From Pseudomonas sp. QS1027 (GTDB lineage Bacteria; Pseudomonadota; Gammaproteobacteria; Pseudomonadales; Pseudomonadaceae): a stretch of 64,000 nucleotides of DNA. Below, piece by piece: positions 36,424 to 43,665 of this stretch. Each line of letters starts with the position of its first letter. Position 1 is the first letter of the stretch. Where the stretch lies: the NCBI RefSeq assembly GCF_002814235.1, contig NZ_PHSU01000031.1, positions 62,001 through 126,000 on the forward strand. Direction: 5' to 3'. A program made the position numbers and the translations under genes. A model generated the notes under the pieces. It saw only the letters and a list, made by a program, of their open reading frames with translations, ran no database searches and had not been told where the DNA came from.

Positions 36424-37401
36424 ATGAAAAAACCGGTTGTGTTGTACAAGAAGCTCTCGCCCCCGCTGATGGCCCGCCTGCATGAGCACACCCAGGTCAC
36501 CCTGATCGATGACCTCGGTGACAACGGCCTGGCGCAATTGCGCGCCGCCCTGCCCGAAGCCCGGGGACTGCTGGGTGCGAGCCTGAAGCTGGACGCCGCG
36601 CTGCTCGACCTGGCACCGCAACTGGAAGCCATCGCCAGCGTTTCGGTGGGCGTCGACAATTACGACATCGATTACCTGACCCGCCGGCGGATCCTGCTCA
36701 GCAACACCCCGGACGTGCTCACCGAAACCACCGCCGACACCGGTTTCGCCCTGATCCTGGCCAGCGCCCGACGGGTAGTGGAACTGGCGAACATGGTACG
36801 CAACGGGCAGTGGACACGGAATATCGGCCCGCTGCATTTCGGTACCGATGTGCATGGCAAGAAGCTCGGCATCATCGGCATGGGCCGTATCGGTGAAGCC
36901 CTGGCCCAGCGCGGGCATTTCGGCTTCGGCATGCCGGTGCTCTACCACAGTCACTCGCCCAAGCCCGAGGTGGAGCAACGCTTCAACGCACGCTACCTGG
37001 GACTGCACGAACTCTTGCGGGAAGCCGACTTTGTCTGCCTGACGCTGCCCCTGACCCCTCAGACCGAGGGGCTGATCGGTGCCGGGGAATTGGCCCTGAT
37101 GCGCCCGGAAAGCGTCCTTATCAATATTTCCCGGGGCAAGGTGGTGAACGAACAGGCGTTGATCCAGGCCTTGCAGAACCGGCAGATCCGTGGCGCCGGC
37201 CTCGATGTGTTCGAACGCGAACCGCTGGCGCCGGACTCGCCGTTGCTGAGCCTGAGCAACGTGGTGGCCACACCGCATATCGGCTCGGCCACCTATGAGA
37301 CTCGCGAAGCCATGGCGCGCTGCGCGGTGGACAATCTGCTTGCGGCCCTGGCCGGAGAACGCCCGCCCAACCTGGTCAATCCCCAGGCCTACCGGCACTG
37401 A
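36424..37401 (+). CDS. kguD: 2-ketogluconate-6-phosphate reductase
   Basis: A 325-residue D-2-hydroxyacid dehydrogenase that reduces 2-keto-6-phosphogluconate to 6-phosphogluconate for the Entner-Doudoroff route. Seen: the NAD(P) motif GIIGMGRIGEA, the catalytic Arg in NISRGKVV, Glu in DVFEREPL and His in TPHIGSAT. It is the last gene of the kgu operon and is followed by a strong hairpin. Confidence 0.92.
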   Translation: MKKPVVLYKKLSPPLMARLHEHTQVTLIDDLGDNGLAQLRAALPEARGLLGASLKLDAALLDLAPQLEAIASVSVGVDNYDIDYLTRRRILLSNTPDVLTETTADTGFALILASARRVVELANMVRNGQWTRNIGPLHFGTDVHGKKLGIIGMGRIGEALAQRGHFGFGMPVLYHSHSPKPEVEQRFNARYLGLHELLREADFVCLTLPLTPQTEGLIGAGELALMRPESVLINISRGKVVNEQALIQALQNRQIRGAGLDVFEREPLAPDSPLLSLSNVVATPHIGSATYETREAMARCAVDNLLAALAGERPPNLVNPQAYRH

Positions 37402-37415
37402 GAGCCTTGCCGGTA

Positions 37416-37446
37416 GCGAGCGTTGCCACGACGCGGCAACGCTCGC
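37416..37446. terminator. Hairpin between kguD and the chemoreceptor gene
   Basis: A perfect 12-bp inverted repeat (GCGAGCGTTGCC and complement) with a 7-nt loop lies between two convergent genes, 14 bp after kguD and 4 bp before the chemoreceptor stop. It probably serves both directions, although neither side has a long T-run. Confidence 0.7.
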
Positions 37447-37450
37447 GCCA

Positions 37451-39076
37451 TCAGATCACGAAGCGCGCGACCATGGTATTGAGGTCCACCGCCAGGCGCG
37501 ACAGTTCATGGCTGGCGGCACTGGTCTGGTTGGCACCGGCGGCCGACTGGGAAGCCAGGTCGCGGATGTTCACCAGGTTGCGGTCCACTTCACGGGAGAC
37601 CTGGGCCTGCTCTTCCGAGGCGCTGGCGATCACCAGGTTGCGCTCGTTGATCAGGTTGATCGAGTGGGTGATCTGCTCCAGGGCCACACCGGCGGCACGG
37701 GCCGTCTCCAGGGTACTCTGGGTCCGCTGGTTGCTCTGCTGCATCGATTGCACGGCCTGACCGGTGCCATTCTGGATACCGGCAACCATCTGCTCGATTT
37801 CCTTGGTCGACTGCTGGGTACGATGAGCCAATGCCCGTACCTCATCGGCCACCACCGCAAAACCACGCCCGGCCTCACCGGCCCGCGCCGCTTCGATGGC
37901 GGCGTTGAGGGCCAGCAGGTTGGTCTGTTCGGCAATCGCGCGGATCACGTCCAGCACCTGGCCGATATCACGGCCCTGGGTCGCCAGGCCCTCGATCAGC
38001 ACCGAAGTGCTTTGCACGTCCTGGGTCATGGCCTGGATAGCTTCCACCGTCTGCACTACACGGTCACGCCCTTCACGGGCGGCCTGATTGGACTGTTGCG
38101 AGGCTTCGGAAGTCGACACCGCATTGCGCGCCACTTCTTCGACCGCGCTGGTCATTTCATTGACCGCCGTGGCCGCCTGCTCGATCTCGTTGTTCTGCTG
38201 CTGCAGCCCGCGGGACGACTCCTCGGTCACGGCGCTGAGCTCTTCGGCCGCCGACGCCAACTGCGTGGCCGAACCGGAGATCTGCTCGATGGTCTTGCGC
38301 AAGTTGCCTTGCATCTTCGACAAGGCACTGAGCAAACGCGCCGGCTCATCCTTGCCCTCGACGGTAATGGCCTTGGTCAGGTTGCCGCCGGCAATGGTTT
38401 CGGCGGCTTCGACCGCTGTGTTCAAAGGCGCGACTATGCTTCGGGTCAACAACCAGGCCAGCAACACGGTCATCAGCGCTGCAACCACCGAGACCAGAAT
38501 GATACCGAAACTGGCATTGTCGTATTGCTCGCCAGCCAGGTTCGAGGCGGCCTTGGCCCCGGCTTTGTTGATATTCACCAACTGGTTGAGTTGCTCGCCC
38601 ATCAGGTCGGTGCCGTTCTTGATCTGGTTATTGATCAGGTTACGCATCTCCTCGACATTGTTCTGGCGCGACAACTCCAGCATCTGGTTCTGGTCACGGA
38701 GGTAGGTATCGAGCGTCGCCGCGAACTCTTTGTATTTGGCCAGCTCGTCCCCATCCGCAGGCAAATCGGCGTAACTCTTCACGTCCTTGCGAACTTTTTC
38801 CACCAGTGCAGCGACGCGTGTGTCGGCGTCCTGCAAGGATGCCGCATCACGGTTGATCAGAATGCGAAAGGACAGAATGCGCATACGCAGCACACTTTCG
38901 AGCGCATTACCCAGATAACCTACACTGGGCAGTTGATTGGTTTCCATGTCGATGGACGCCTGACGAATCACTGTCATGCGGGTCTGGGAAAAGACCCCCA
39001 GCGCAATCACCAGTAATGCAATGAATGCAAAACCAAGAAAGGCACGAGGAGCGATATTCATATTTCGTAGGGACAT
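37451..39076 (-). CDS. Methyl-accepting chemotaxis protein, 4HB-type sensor
   Basis: A 541-residue chemoreceptor: N-terminal membrane helix (about 11-30), a periplasmic four-helix-bundle domain (about 31-188), second membrane helix (about 190-211), HAMP domain and a cytoplasmic signalling domain with the hairpin tip IAEQTNLLALNAAIEAARAGEAGRGFAVVADEVRALA. No C-terminal CheR-docking pentapeptide is visible. I chose the ATG at 39076 because the membrane helix follows directly; the frame extends upstream without support. It lies downstream of a polyamine-type operon, so an amine ligand is possible but unproven. Confidence 0.9.
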   Translation of the reverse strand: MSLRNMNIAPRAFLGFAFIALLVIALGVFSQTRMTVIRQASIDMETNQLPSVGYLGNALESVLRMRILSFRILINRDAASLQDADTRVAALVEKVRKDVKSYADLPADGDELAKYKEFAATLDTYLRDQNQMLELSRQNNVEEMRNLINNQIKNGTDLMGEQLNQLVNINKAGAKAASNLAGEQYDNASFGIILVSVVAALMTVLLAWLLTRSIVAPLNTAVEAAETIAGGNLTKAITVEGKDEPARLLSALSKMQGNLRKTIEQISGSATQLASAAEELSAVTEESSRGLQQQNNEIEQAATAVNEMTSAVEEVARNAVSTSEASQQSNQAAREGRDRVVQTVEAIQAMTQDVQSTSVLIEGLATQGRDIGQVLDVIRAIAEQTNLLALNAAIEAARAGEAGRGFAVVADEVRALAHRTQQSTKEIEQMVAGIQNGTGQAVQSMQQSNQRTQSTLETARAAGVALEQITHSINLINERNLVIASASEEQAQVSREVDRNLVNIRDLASQSAAGANQTSAASHELSRLAVDLNTMVARFVI

Positions 39077-39413
39077 GGGCTGCTCTCTATAAGGCTTGAG
39101 GACTACTAGCTTCCATGCCGGAAACCTGCCAGATAGCAAAAGGCTATACCGACAGTCTTGCACCACTCTTTTCATCGACGGTGGGCTTACGACTGATTAT
39201 CGGCAGAAGTTGTGAATTTATTCAGGGGGAATGAAAAAATATTTCATTTTATGACTGGGCACGGTCAAATATTTCATCACTGATACACTTATTGCCCTGC
39301 GAACATAAAATTATGGCTATATGCCATTAACTGTACAGACGTGTTCAATGAGCTGGAGCTGTAACTTGTGGGAGAACTGAACTCCCACAAGCGGGTCAAG
39401 GACTCGTCGCCCA
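39077..39413. other. Promoter region of the chemoreceptor and 3' region of the potF-like gene
   Basis: A 337-bp AT-rich gap. It holds two copies of AAATATTTCAT exactly 30 bp apart (39237-39247 and 39267-39277), the first within an inverted repeat AATGAAA/TTTCATT, and a terminator-type hairpin at 39365-39391. No gene is visible. Confidence 0.5.
39365..39391 (-). terminator. Hairpin downstream of the PotF-like gene
   Basis: A perfect 10-bp inverted repeat CTTGTGGGAG / CTCCCACAAG with a 7-nt loop, 23 bp after the stop of the minus-strand gene; its transcript continues into TTAC, so the U-run is weak. Confidence 0.55.
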
Positions 39414-40493
39414 TTATTCGCCGGTCTTGATCTTGCTCCACAAGCGCGTACGAATCCGGTCGATATTCAGCGGCATCGCTTCCAGGGCAAACAGCTTGCC
39501 CATCATTTCCGGGCTCGGATACACCTTGGTGTCAGCCTTGAGTGCCGGGTCCACCAGGCTATCGGCCGCCGCATTGCCATTGGCGTACTTCACGTAGTTG
39601 CTGATGCTGGCCATTACTTCCGGGCGCAGCAGGTAGTTCATAAAGGCGTAGCCGGCCTTTTCATCCGGGGCATCGGCCGGCATGGCCACCATATCGAACC
39701 AGATGGCGGCGCCTTCCCTGGGAATCGAGTAGCCGATATTAATACCGTTCTTCGCTTCCTTGGCCCGACTATCGGCTTGCAGGATATCGCCGGAGAAACC
39801 CACCGCGACGCAGATATCGCCATTGGCCAGGTCGCTGACGTATTTCGAGGAATGGAAGTAAGCCACATAGGGACGTACTTTCATCAGCAAGGCTTCGGCT
39901 TTCTTATAGTCCGCCGGGTTCTTGCTGTGGGGGGGCAGGTGCAAGTAATTCAAGGCAGCCGGGAGCAACTCGGGGCCATTGTCGAGTATCGCCACCCCGC
40001 ACTTCTGCAGCTTTTGCATGTTCTCGGGCTTGAAGATCAAGTCCCAGGAGTCCACCGGCGCGTTGTCGCCGAGCACCGCCTTGACCTTGTCGATGTTGTA
40101 GCCGATGCCCGTGCTGCCCCACAGGTACGGGAAACCATGCGCATTGCCGGGGTCGTTGACCTCCAGCGCCTTGAGCAGCGCCGGGTTGAGGTTCTTCCAG
40201 TTCGGCAGCAGGCTCTTGTCGAGCTTTTTCAGCGCCCCGCCCTCGATCTGCCGGGCCATGAAATGGTTGGACGGGAACACCACATCGTAGCCGGACTTGC
40301 CGGTCATCAACTTGCCATCCAGGGTCTCGTTGCTGTCATAGACGTCATAGGTGAAGGCAATCCCGGTCTGCGCCTGGAAGTTCCTGGTGACCTCCGGGGA
40401 GATATAGTCCGACCAGTTGTAGATCTTGACGGTCTCGGCCGCCTGGCCGAGTGAGGCGACCAGCATCAAGGGAGCAAGGGACATGCGGATCAT
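39414..40493 (-). CDS. PotF-like polyamine substrate-binding protein
   Basis: A 359-residue periplasmic binding protein. After a short signal peptide (MIRMSLAPLMLVASLGQA), the mature start VKIYNWSDYISPEVTRNFQAQTG is the hallmark of putrescine/spermidine-binding PotF/PotD/SpuDE proteins; YDVVFPSNHFMARQI and the acidic and aromatic ligand positions also fit. AGGAA precedes the ATG by 8 nt. It is third in a minus-strand operon with an FAD oxidase and a cupin, suggesting uptake or sensing of an amine that the oxidase degrades. No permease genes are adjacent. Confidence 0.87.
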   Translation of the reverse strand: MIRMSLAPLMLVASLGQAAETVKIYNWSDYISPEVTRNFQAQTGIAFTYDVYDSNETLDGKLMTGKSGYDVVFPSNHFMARQIEGGALKKLDKSLLPNWKNLNPALLKALEVNDPGNAHGFPYLWGSTGIGYNIDKVKAVLGDNAPVDSWDLIFKPENMQKLQKCGVAILDNGPELLPAALNYLHLPPHSKNPADYKKAEALLMKVRPYVAYFHSSKYVSDLANGDICVAVGFSGDILQADSRAKEAKNGINIGYSIPREGAAIWFDMVAMPADAPDEKAGYAFMNYLLRPEVMASISNYVKYANGNAAADSLVDPALKADTKVYPSPEMMGKLFALEAMPLNIDRIRTRLWSKIKTGE

Positions 40494-40543
40494 GAGTCGA
40501 TTCCTGTGTGAGTTTTTGTTGGCAGGTTCGGGCGATCAGAGGA

Positions 40544-40885
40544 TCAGAAAATCAGCACATAGGTCTTGCGCACGGTTTCCTGGATATCCCAGATCCCGGT
40601 GCTGTTGGCCGGCAACATCAGTGCATCGCCGGCCTCTATTTGTAAGGGCTCGCCATGGTCCGGGGTGAAGGTGCAGCGCCCCTGGATGAAGTGGCAGAAT
40701 TCCTGGGCGACGATCTGCCGCCGCCAGCGACCGGGGGTGCATTCCCAGATCCCGGTCTCGACACCGTCGTCGTGCTCGACGCAGGTGACCGAGGTCACTG
40801 AAACCGGCTCGCCGAGGGGCACGGCCACCGGGTTGGAAAGCTCAAGGACGGCAGTGCCGGTGTGCTTGAATTGCGTAATGCTCAT
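40544..40885 (-). CDS. Small cupin protein (DUF861/Cupin_3-like)
   Basis: A 113-residue single-domain cupin: TGIWECTPGRWRRQIVAQEFCHFIQG, FTPDHGEPLQIEAGDALMLPANSTGIWDI. Such proteins often accompany polyamine or amino acid oxidation operons; function unknown. The ATG at 40885 follows AGGAT by 8 nt; the longer frame upstream runs into the oxidase gene and is rejected. Its gaps to the oxidase (43 bp) and the PotF-like gene (50 bp) suggest one transcript. Confidence 0.8.
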   Translation of the reverse strand: MSITQFKHTGTAVLELSNPVAVPLGEPVSVTSVTCVEHDDGVETGIWECTPGRWRRQIVAQEFCHFIQGRCTFTPDHGEPLQIEAGDALMLPANSTGIWDIQETVRKTYVLIF

Positions 40886-40928
40886 AGGCTTGATCCTGCG
40901 GGTGGATGAGCCGGCGCCCAGGCGCCGG

Positions 40929-42335
40929 TTACTGCATGAAACCTTCCATGAACCCGGCCACGCCGCTGGCCAGCTTGCGGCGCCAGGGCGGCGTGTTGGG
41001 GTTGGCCAGGGTCTGGTCTTCATGGACGAAGCTGCGGATGATCGCGTTGTAGCCCAGCCAGCGGCAGGGTTCCGGCTCCCAGGCTTTCAGCGCCTGGAGG
41101 CCGCCCTCGCGGATCACCCAGGGTTGCCGGACCCGTTCGCTGTCCTGTTCCAGGATCAGATCGGCCAGGGTCCGCCCGCCGAGATGGCTGGCACCCACAC
41201 CCTCGCCGCCGTACCCCCCGGACAGAGCGATGCCATTGGCACGGTCGCAGAGCATGTGCGGCTGGAAGCGTCGCGACATGCCCAGGTTGCCGCCCCAGGA
41301 ATGGCTGATACGGACCTTCTTCAGTTGTGGGAAGAGTTCGCCGAACAGGTAGCGACGCAACTCGATTTCGTTGTCGGTAAGGTCGAAGTCATGCCGTAGC
41401 CGGCCGGCAAAGCGATAGCCGCCGCGAGCACCGAAGATCAGTCGGTTGTCCGCCGAGCGCTGGCCGTAGGTGACCTGGCGGCTGCTCTCGCTGAAGGCCT
41501 GGCCCTGGCTGAGGCCGATTTCGTCCCAGGTCGCGGCGGACAACGGTTCGGTCGCCACCAGCAGGCTTTGCACCGGCAGTTGATAGCGGCCCAGGGGCGG
41601 CAGCGTCACCGAATAGCCTTCCACGGCCGGAACCACCCAGCGACTGCGAATCAGTGCCCGGGCCGTGCGCAAGCCGCCGGAGTGCCAATCGGTCACCGGG
41701 GTGTTTTCGAAGATCCGCACGCCCAGGCGCTCGACGGCGCGGGCCAGGCCGCGTACCAACTTGGCCGGCTGGACGGTGGCGATATGGGCGGCATGGATGC
41801 CGCCGTAGGGTCGGGCGACACGAATCTGCCCGGCCAGTTGCTCGGGGCTCAGCCAGCGGTAGTCGCTTTCGTTGAGGCCTTGCTTGTAGAGTTTGTCCAG
41901 GTAGGCCCGCAGGCTGTGTTCCTGCTCGGGGTAACGCGCGGCGCAGTACAGCGCCCCGCCTTTGCGGTAGTCGCAGTCGATGCCTTCACGATCGATAACC
42001 CGCTTCACCTCGTCGGGAATGTCATGCAGCAAGTCGAAGGACGCCCGCCGCTGTTCGGGCGACAACCCGGCCAGCAAGCGATCTTCACCGAGCAGATTGC
42101 CCATCACCCAGCCGCCGTTGCGCCCCGACGCGCCGAAACCGGCGGTCTGCGCCTCGACAATCACCACGTTCAATTGCGGGGCCTGGCGCTTGAGGTAATA
42201 GGCGGTCCAGAGTCCCGTATAACCGGCACCGACAATGGCCACGTCGACATCCAGGTCCTGCTCCAGCGACGCCCGCGGTGTCAGCGGCTCATCGAGCTGA
42301 TCCATCCATAAACTGATATTGCGCCATGCCGGCAT
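40929..42335 (-). CDS. FAD-dependent amine oxidoreductase (PuuB/OrdL-like)
   Basis: A 468-residue DAO-family flavoenzyme. The N-terminal Rossmann motif DVAIVGAGYTGLWTAYYLK and ATP-like segment GFGASGRNGGWVMG are typical of gamma-glutamylputrescine oxidase and related amine oxidases; YGGEGVGASHLGGRTLADLI near the C-terminus binds FAD. The ATG at 42335 follows GGAG by 6 nt and is preferred over a GTG 15 bp upstream. With the PotF-like protein and the cupin it forms a probable polyamine/amine catabolic operon controlled by the adjacent AraC regulator. Confidence 0.88.
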   Translation of the reverse strand: MPAWRNISLWMDQLDEPLTPRASLEQDLDVDVAIVGAGYTGLWTAYYLKRQAPQLNVVIVEAQTAGFGASGRNGGWVMGNLLGEDRLLAGLSPEQRRASFDLLHDIPDEVKRVIDREGIDCDYRKGGALYCAARYPEQEHSLRAYLDKLYKQGLNESDYRWLSPEQLAGQIRVARPYGGIHAAHIATVQPAKLVRGLARAVERLGVRIFENTPVTDWHSGGLRTARALIRSRWVVPAVEGYSVTLPPLGRYQLPVQSLLVATEPLSAATWDEIGLSQGQAFSESSRQVTYGQRSADNRLIFGARGGYRFAGRLRHDFDLTDNEIELRRYLFGELFPQLKKVRISHSWGGNLGMSRRFQPHMLCDRANGIALSGGYGGEGVGASHLGGRTLADLILEQDSERVRQPWVIREGGLQALKAWEPEPCRWLGYNAIIRSFVHEDQTLANPNTPPWRRKLASGVAGFMEGFMQ

Positions 42336-42384
42336 TCCAGACTCCACCACCCGTAACAGATGGTGGCGATCCTAGTGCCAGCCG

Positions 42385-43200
42385 TCAGAGGCTGTCGTGC
42401 GCGCGTGCACGCAGAGAAATTTGCCTGGCATAGGCCTTGGGCGACAGGCCAGTGTGCTCGCGAAAGCATTTGTAGAAGGCCGACAGGGAGTTGAACCCGG
42501 CGGCGAACGCCAGTTCATCGATGCGTACCGGTGGCGCGGCCTTGTCCAGCGCCGCCAGCAGATGCTGCAAACGCGCCTGGTTGACGTAACGGTAGAAACT
42601 CTGGCCGAGCACCTGGTTGAGCAGATAGGAAATCTGATTGCGGCTGTAGCCGCACTCCCTGGCCACCCGTTGCAGGTCCAGGTCGGGGTCCAGGTAGGCT
42701 TGCTGACGCTGGAAATACTGCTGCAGGTCGTCGGCCATAAAGCTCAGTTGCCGTGGCGACAGGCCCAGGCGACTGGTCGCCGCGCGCCTACCGCCGGTGG
42801 TCGTGCTGGCGGCCTGTTCGCGCACCAGGGAAGCGTATTCATTGACCCGCCAGATCAGGCCATCACGAACGGTGATCGCCTCGCTGGAGTGAAACGACAC
42901 CAGGCCCTCGCCGCCCCGCAGGGTCATCTGGTACTGGATAAAAGCGGTATTGCCATCCAGACGGATGCGATCGCTGTGCTCGAGGGCTTCGTCTGATTCG
43001 CGCGGCATACTCAGGCGCACGTATTCACGCAAGTCCGCAAGGCCGAGGACACGGTTCTGAAAGAAGTCGTGGTACTGGATCTGGGGATGGTACAGCGCCA
43101 TGACCCCGTCGAGGTCGCGATGTTTCCAGCACAGGTGGTAACGCAAAACGGTTTCGCCGGTCGCCCGGGTCTGCTGCGGGCCGTCATCGTCGTCGGACAT
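42385..43200 (-). CDS. AraC-type regulator with N-terminal SnoaL/NTF2-like domain
   Basis: A 271-residue protein with two parts. Residues about 15-135 look like a SnoaL/NTF2 fold (LCWKHRDLDGVMALYHPQIQYHDFFQNRVLGLADLREYVR; later ITVRDGLIWRVNEY). Residues about 160-271 form an AraC DNA-binding domain (VARECGYSRNQISYLLNQVLGQSFYRYVN and ELAFAAGFNSLSAFYKCFREHTGLSPKAYARQ). SnoaL folds usually bind small hydrophobic or cyclic ligands, so this may be the sensor. It lies 49 bp upstream of the FAD oxidase gene on the same strand and probably regulates it. Confidence 0.82.
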   Translation of the reverse strand: MSDDDDGPQQTRATGETVLRYHLCWKHRDLDGVMALYHPQIQYHDFFQNRVLGLADLREYVRLSMPRESDEALEHSDRIRLDGNTAFIQYQMTLRGGEGLVSFHSSEAITVRDGLIWRVNEYASLVREQAASTTTGGRRAATSRLGLSPRQLSFMADDLQQYFQRQQAYLDPDLDLQRVARECGYSRNQISYLLNQVLGQSFYRYVNQARLQHLLAALDKAAPPVRIDELAFAAGFNSLSAFYKCFREHTGLSPKAYARQISLRARAHDSL

Positions 43201-43316
43201 GGCGCACTCGAATCAAGATAAGAGACATAGATCAAATTACACGAAAACAATTGCCGAACGGCTTGAAAAAACTCTCCTGCGTCCATTGAACGGATGCTAT
43301 TTTTAAGCCTTGTGCT

Positions 43317-43338
43317 GGCGGGACCATGAGGTCCCGCC
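43317..43338. promoter_or_regulatory. Hairpin in the leader of a DUF1652 gene
   Basis: Perfect 9-bp inverted repeat GGCGGGACC / GGTCCCGCC with a 4-nt loop (ATGA), ending about 18 bp before the AAAGGAAG ribosome binding site. There is no U-run, so it is more likely a 5' UTR stabiliser or operator than a terminator. Confidence 0.45.
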
Positions 43339-43369
43339 GTTCCTACCCGCGAGCAAAAGGAAGCGCTCA

Positions 43370-43660
43370 ATGAAACAGGTGGGCAACATGAGTAAAGTCT
43401 TCAGCAAGGTGACTTTCCCCAACGCTTGCCAGCTGATGCGCTGGCATTTTCATCCCATGGGCTTCGAAGCCAGCATGGATGCGCCGGGCAGCATGGTCGC
43501 CCGGCTGTTCGACCGGGTCAGTGGCGAAACGTTGATCGCCATCGCCGGCATTCCTTGCGCCACGGTGATGAACGCCGCCGATGTCGAGCGGATCATCGAG
43601 GCGGTCGAGGATGAGCTCGAGGCCTTTGTGCCGCCCATGGGGCTGCGGGCCGTCAACTGA
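43370..43660 (+). CDS. DUF1652 family protein
   Basis: A 96-residue protein of the small Pseudomonas family DUF1652: FPNACQLMRWHFHPMGFEASMDAPGSMVARLFD followed by AGIPCATVMNAADVERIIEAVEDELEAF. No signal peptide or membrane segment. The ATG at 43370 has AAAGGAAG 6 nt upstream. Function unknown. A more distant relative is encoded at 49070-49339. It is convergent with the helicase gene. Confidence 0.78.
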   Translation: MKQVGNMSKVFSKVTFPNACQLMRWHFHPMGFEASMDAPGSMVARLFDRVSGETLIAIAGIPCATVMNAADVERIIEAVEDELEAFVPPMGLRAVN

Positions 43661-43665
43661 CGGCC

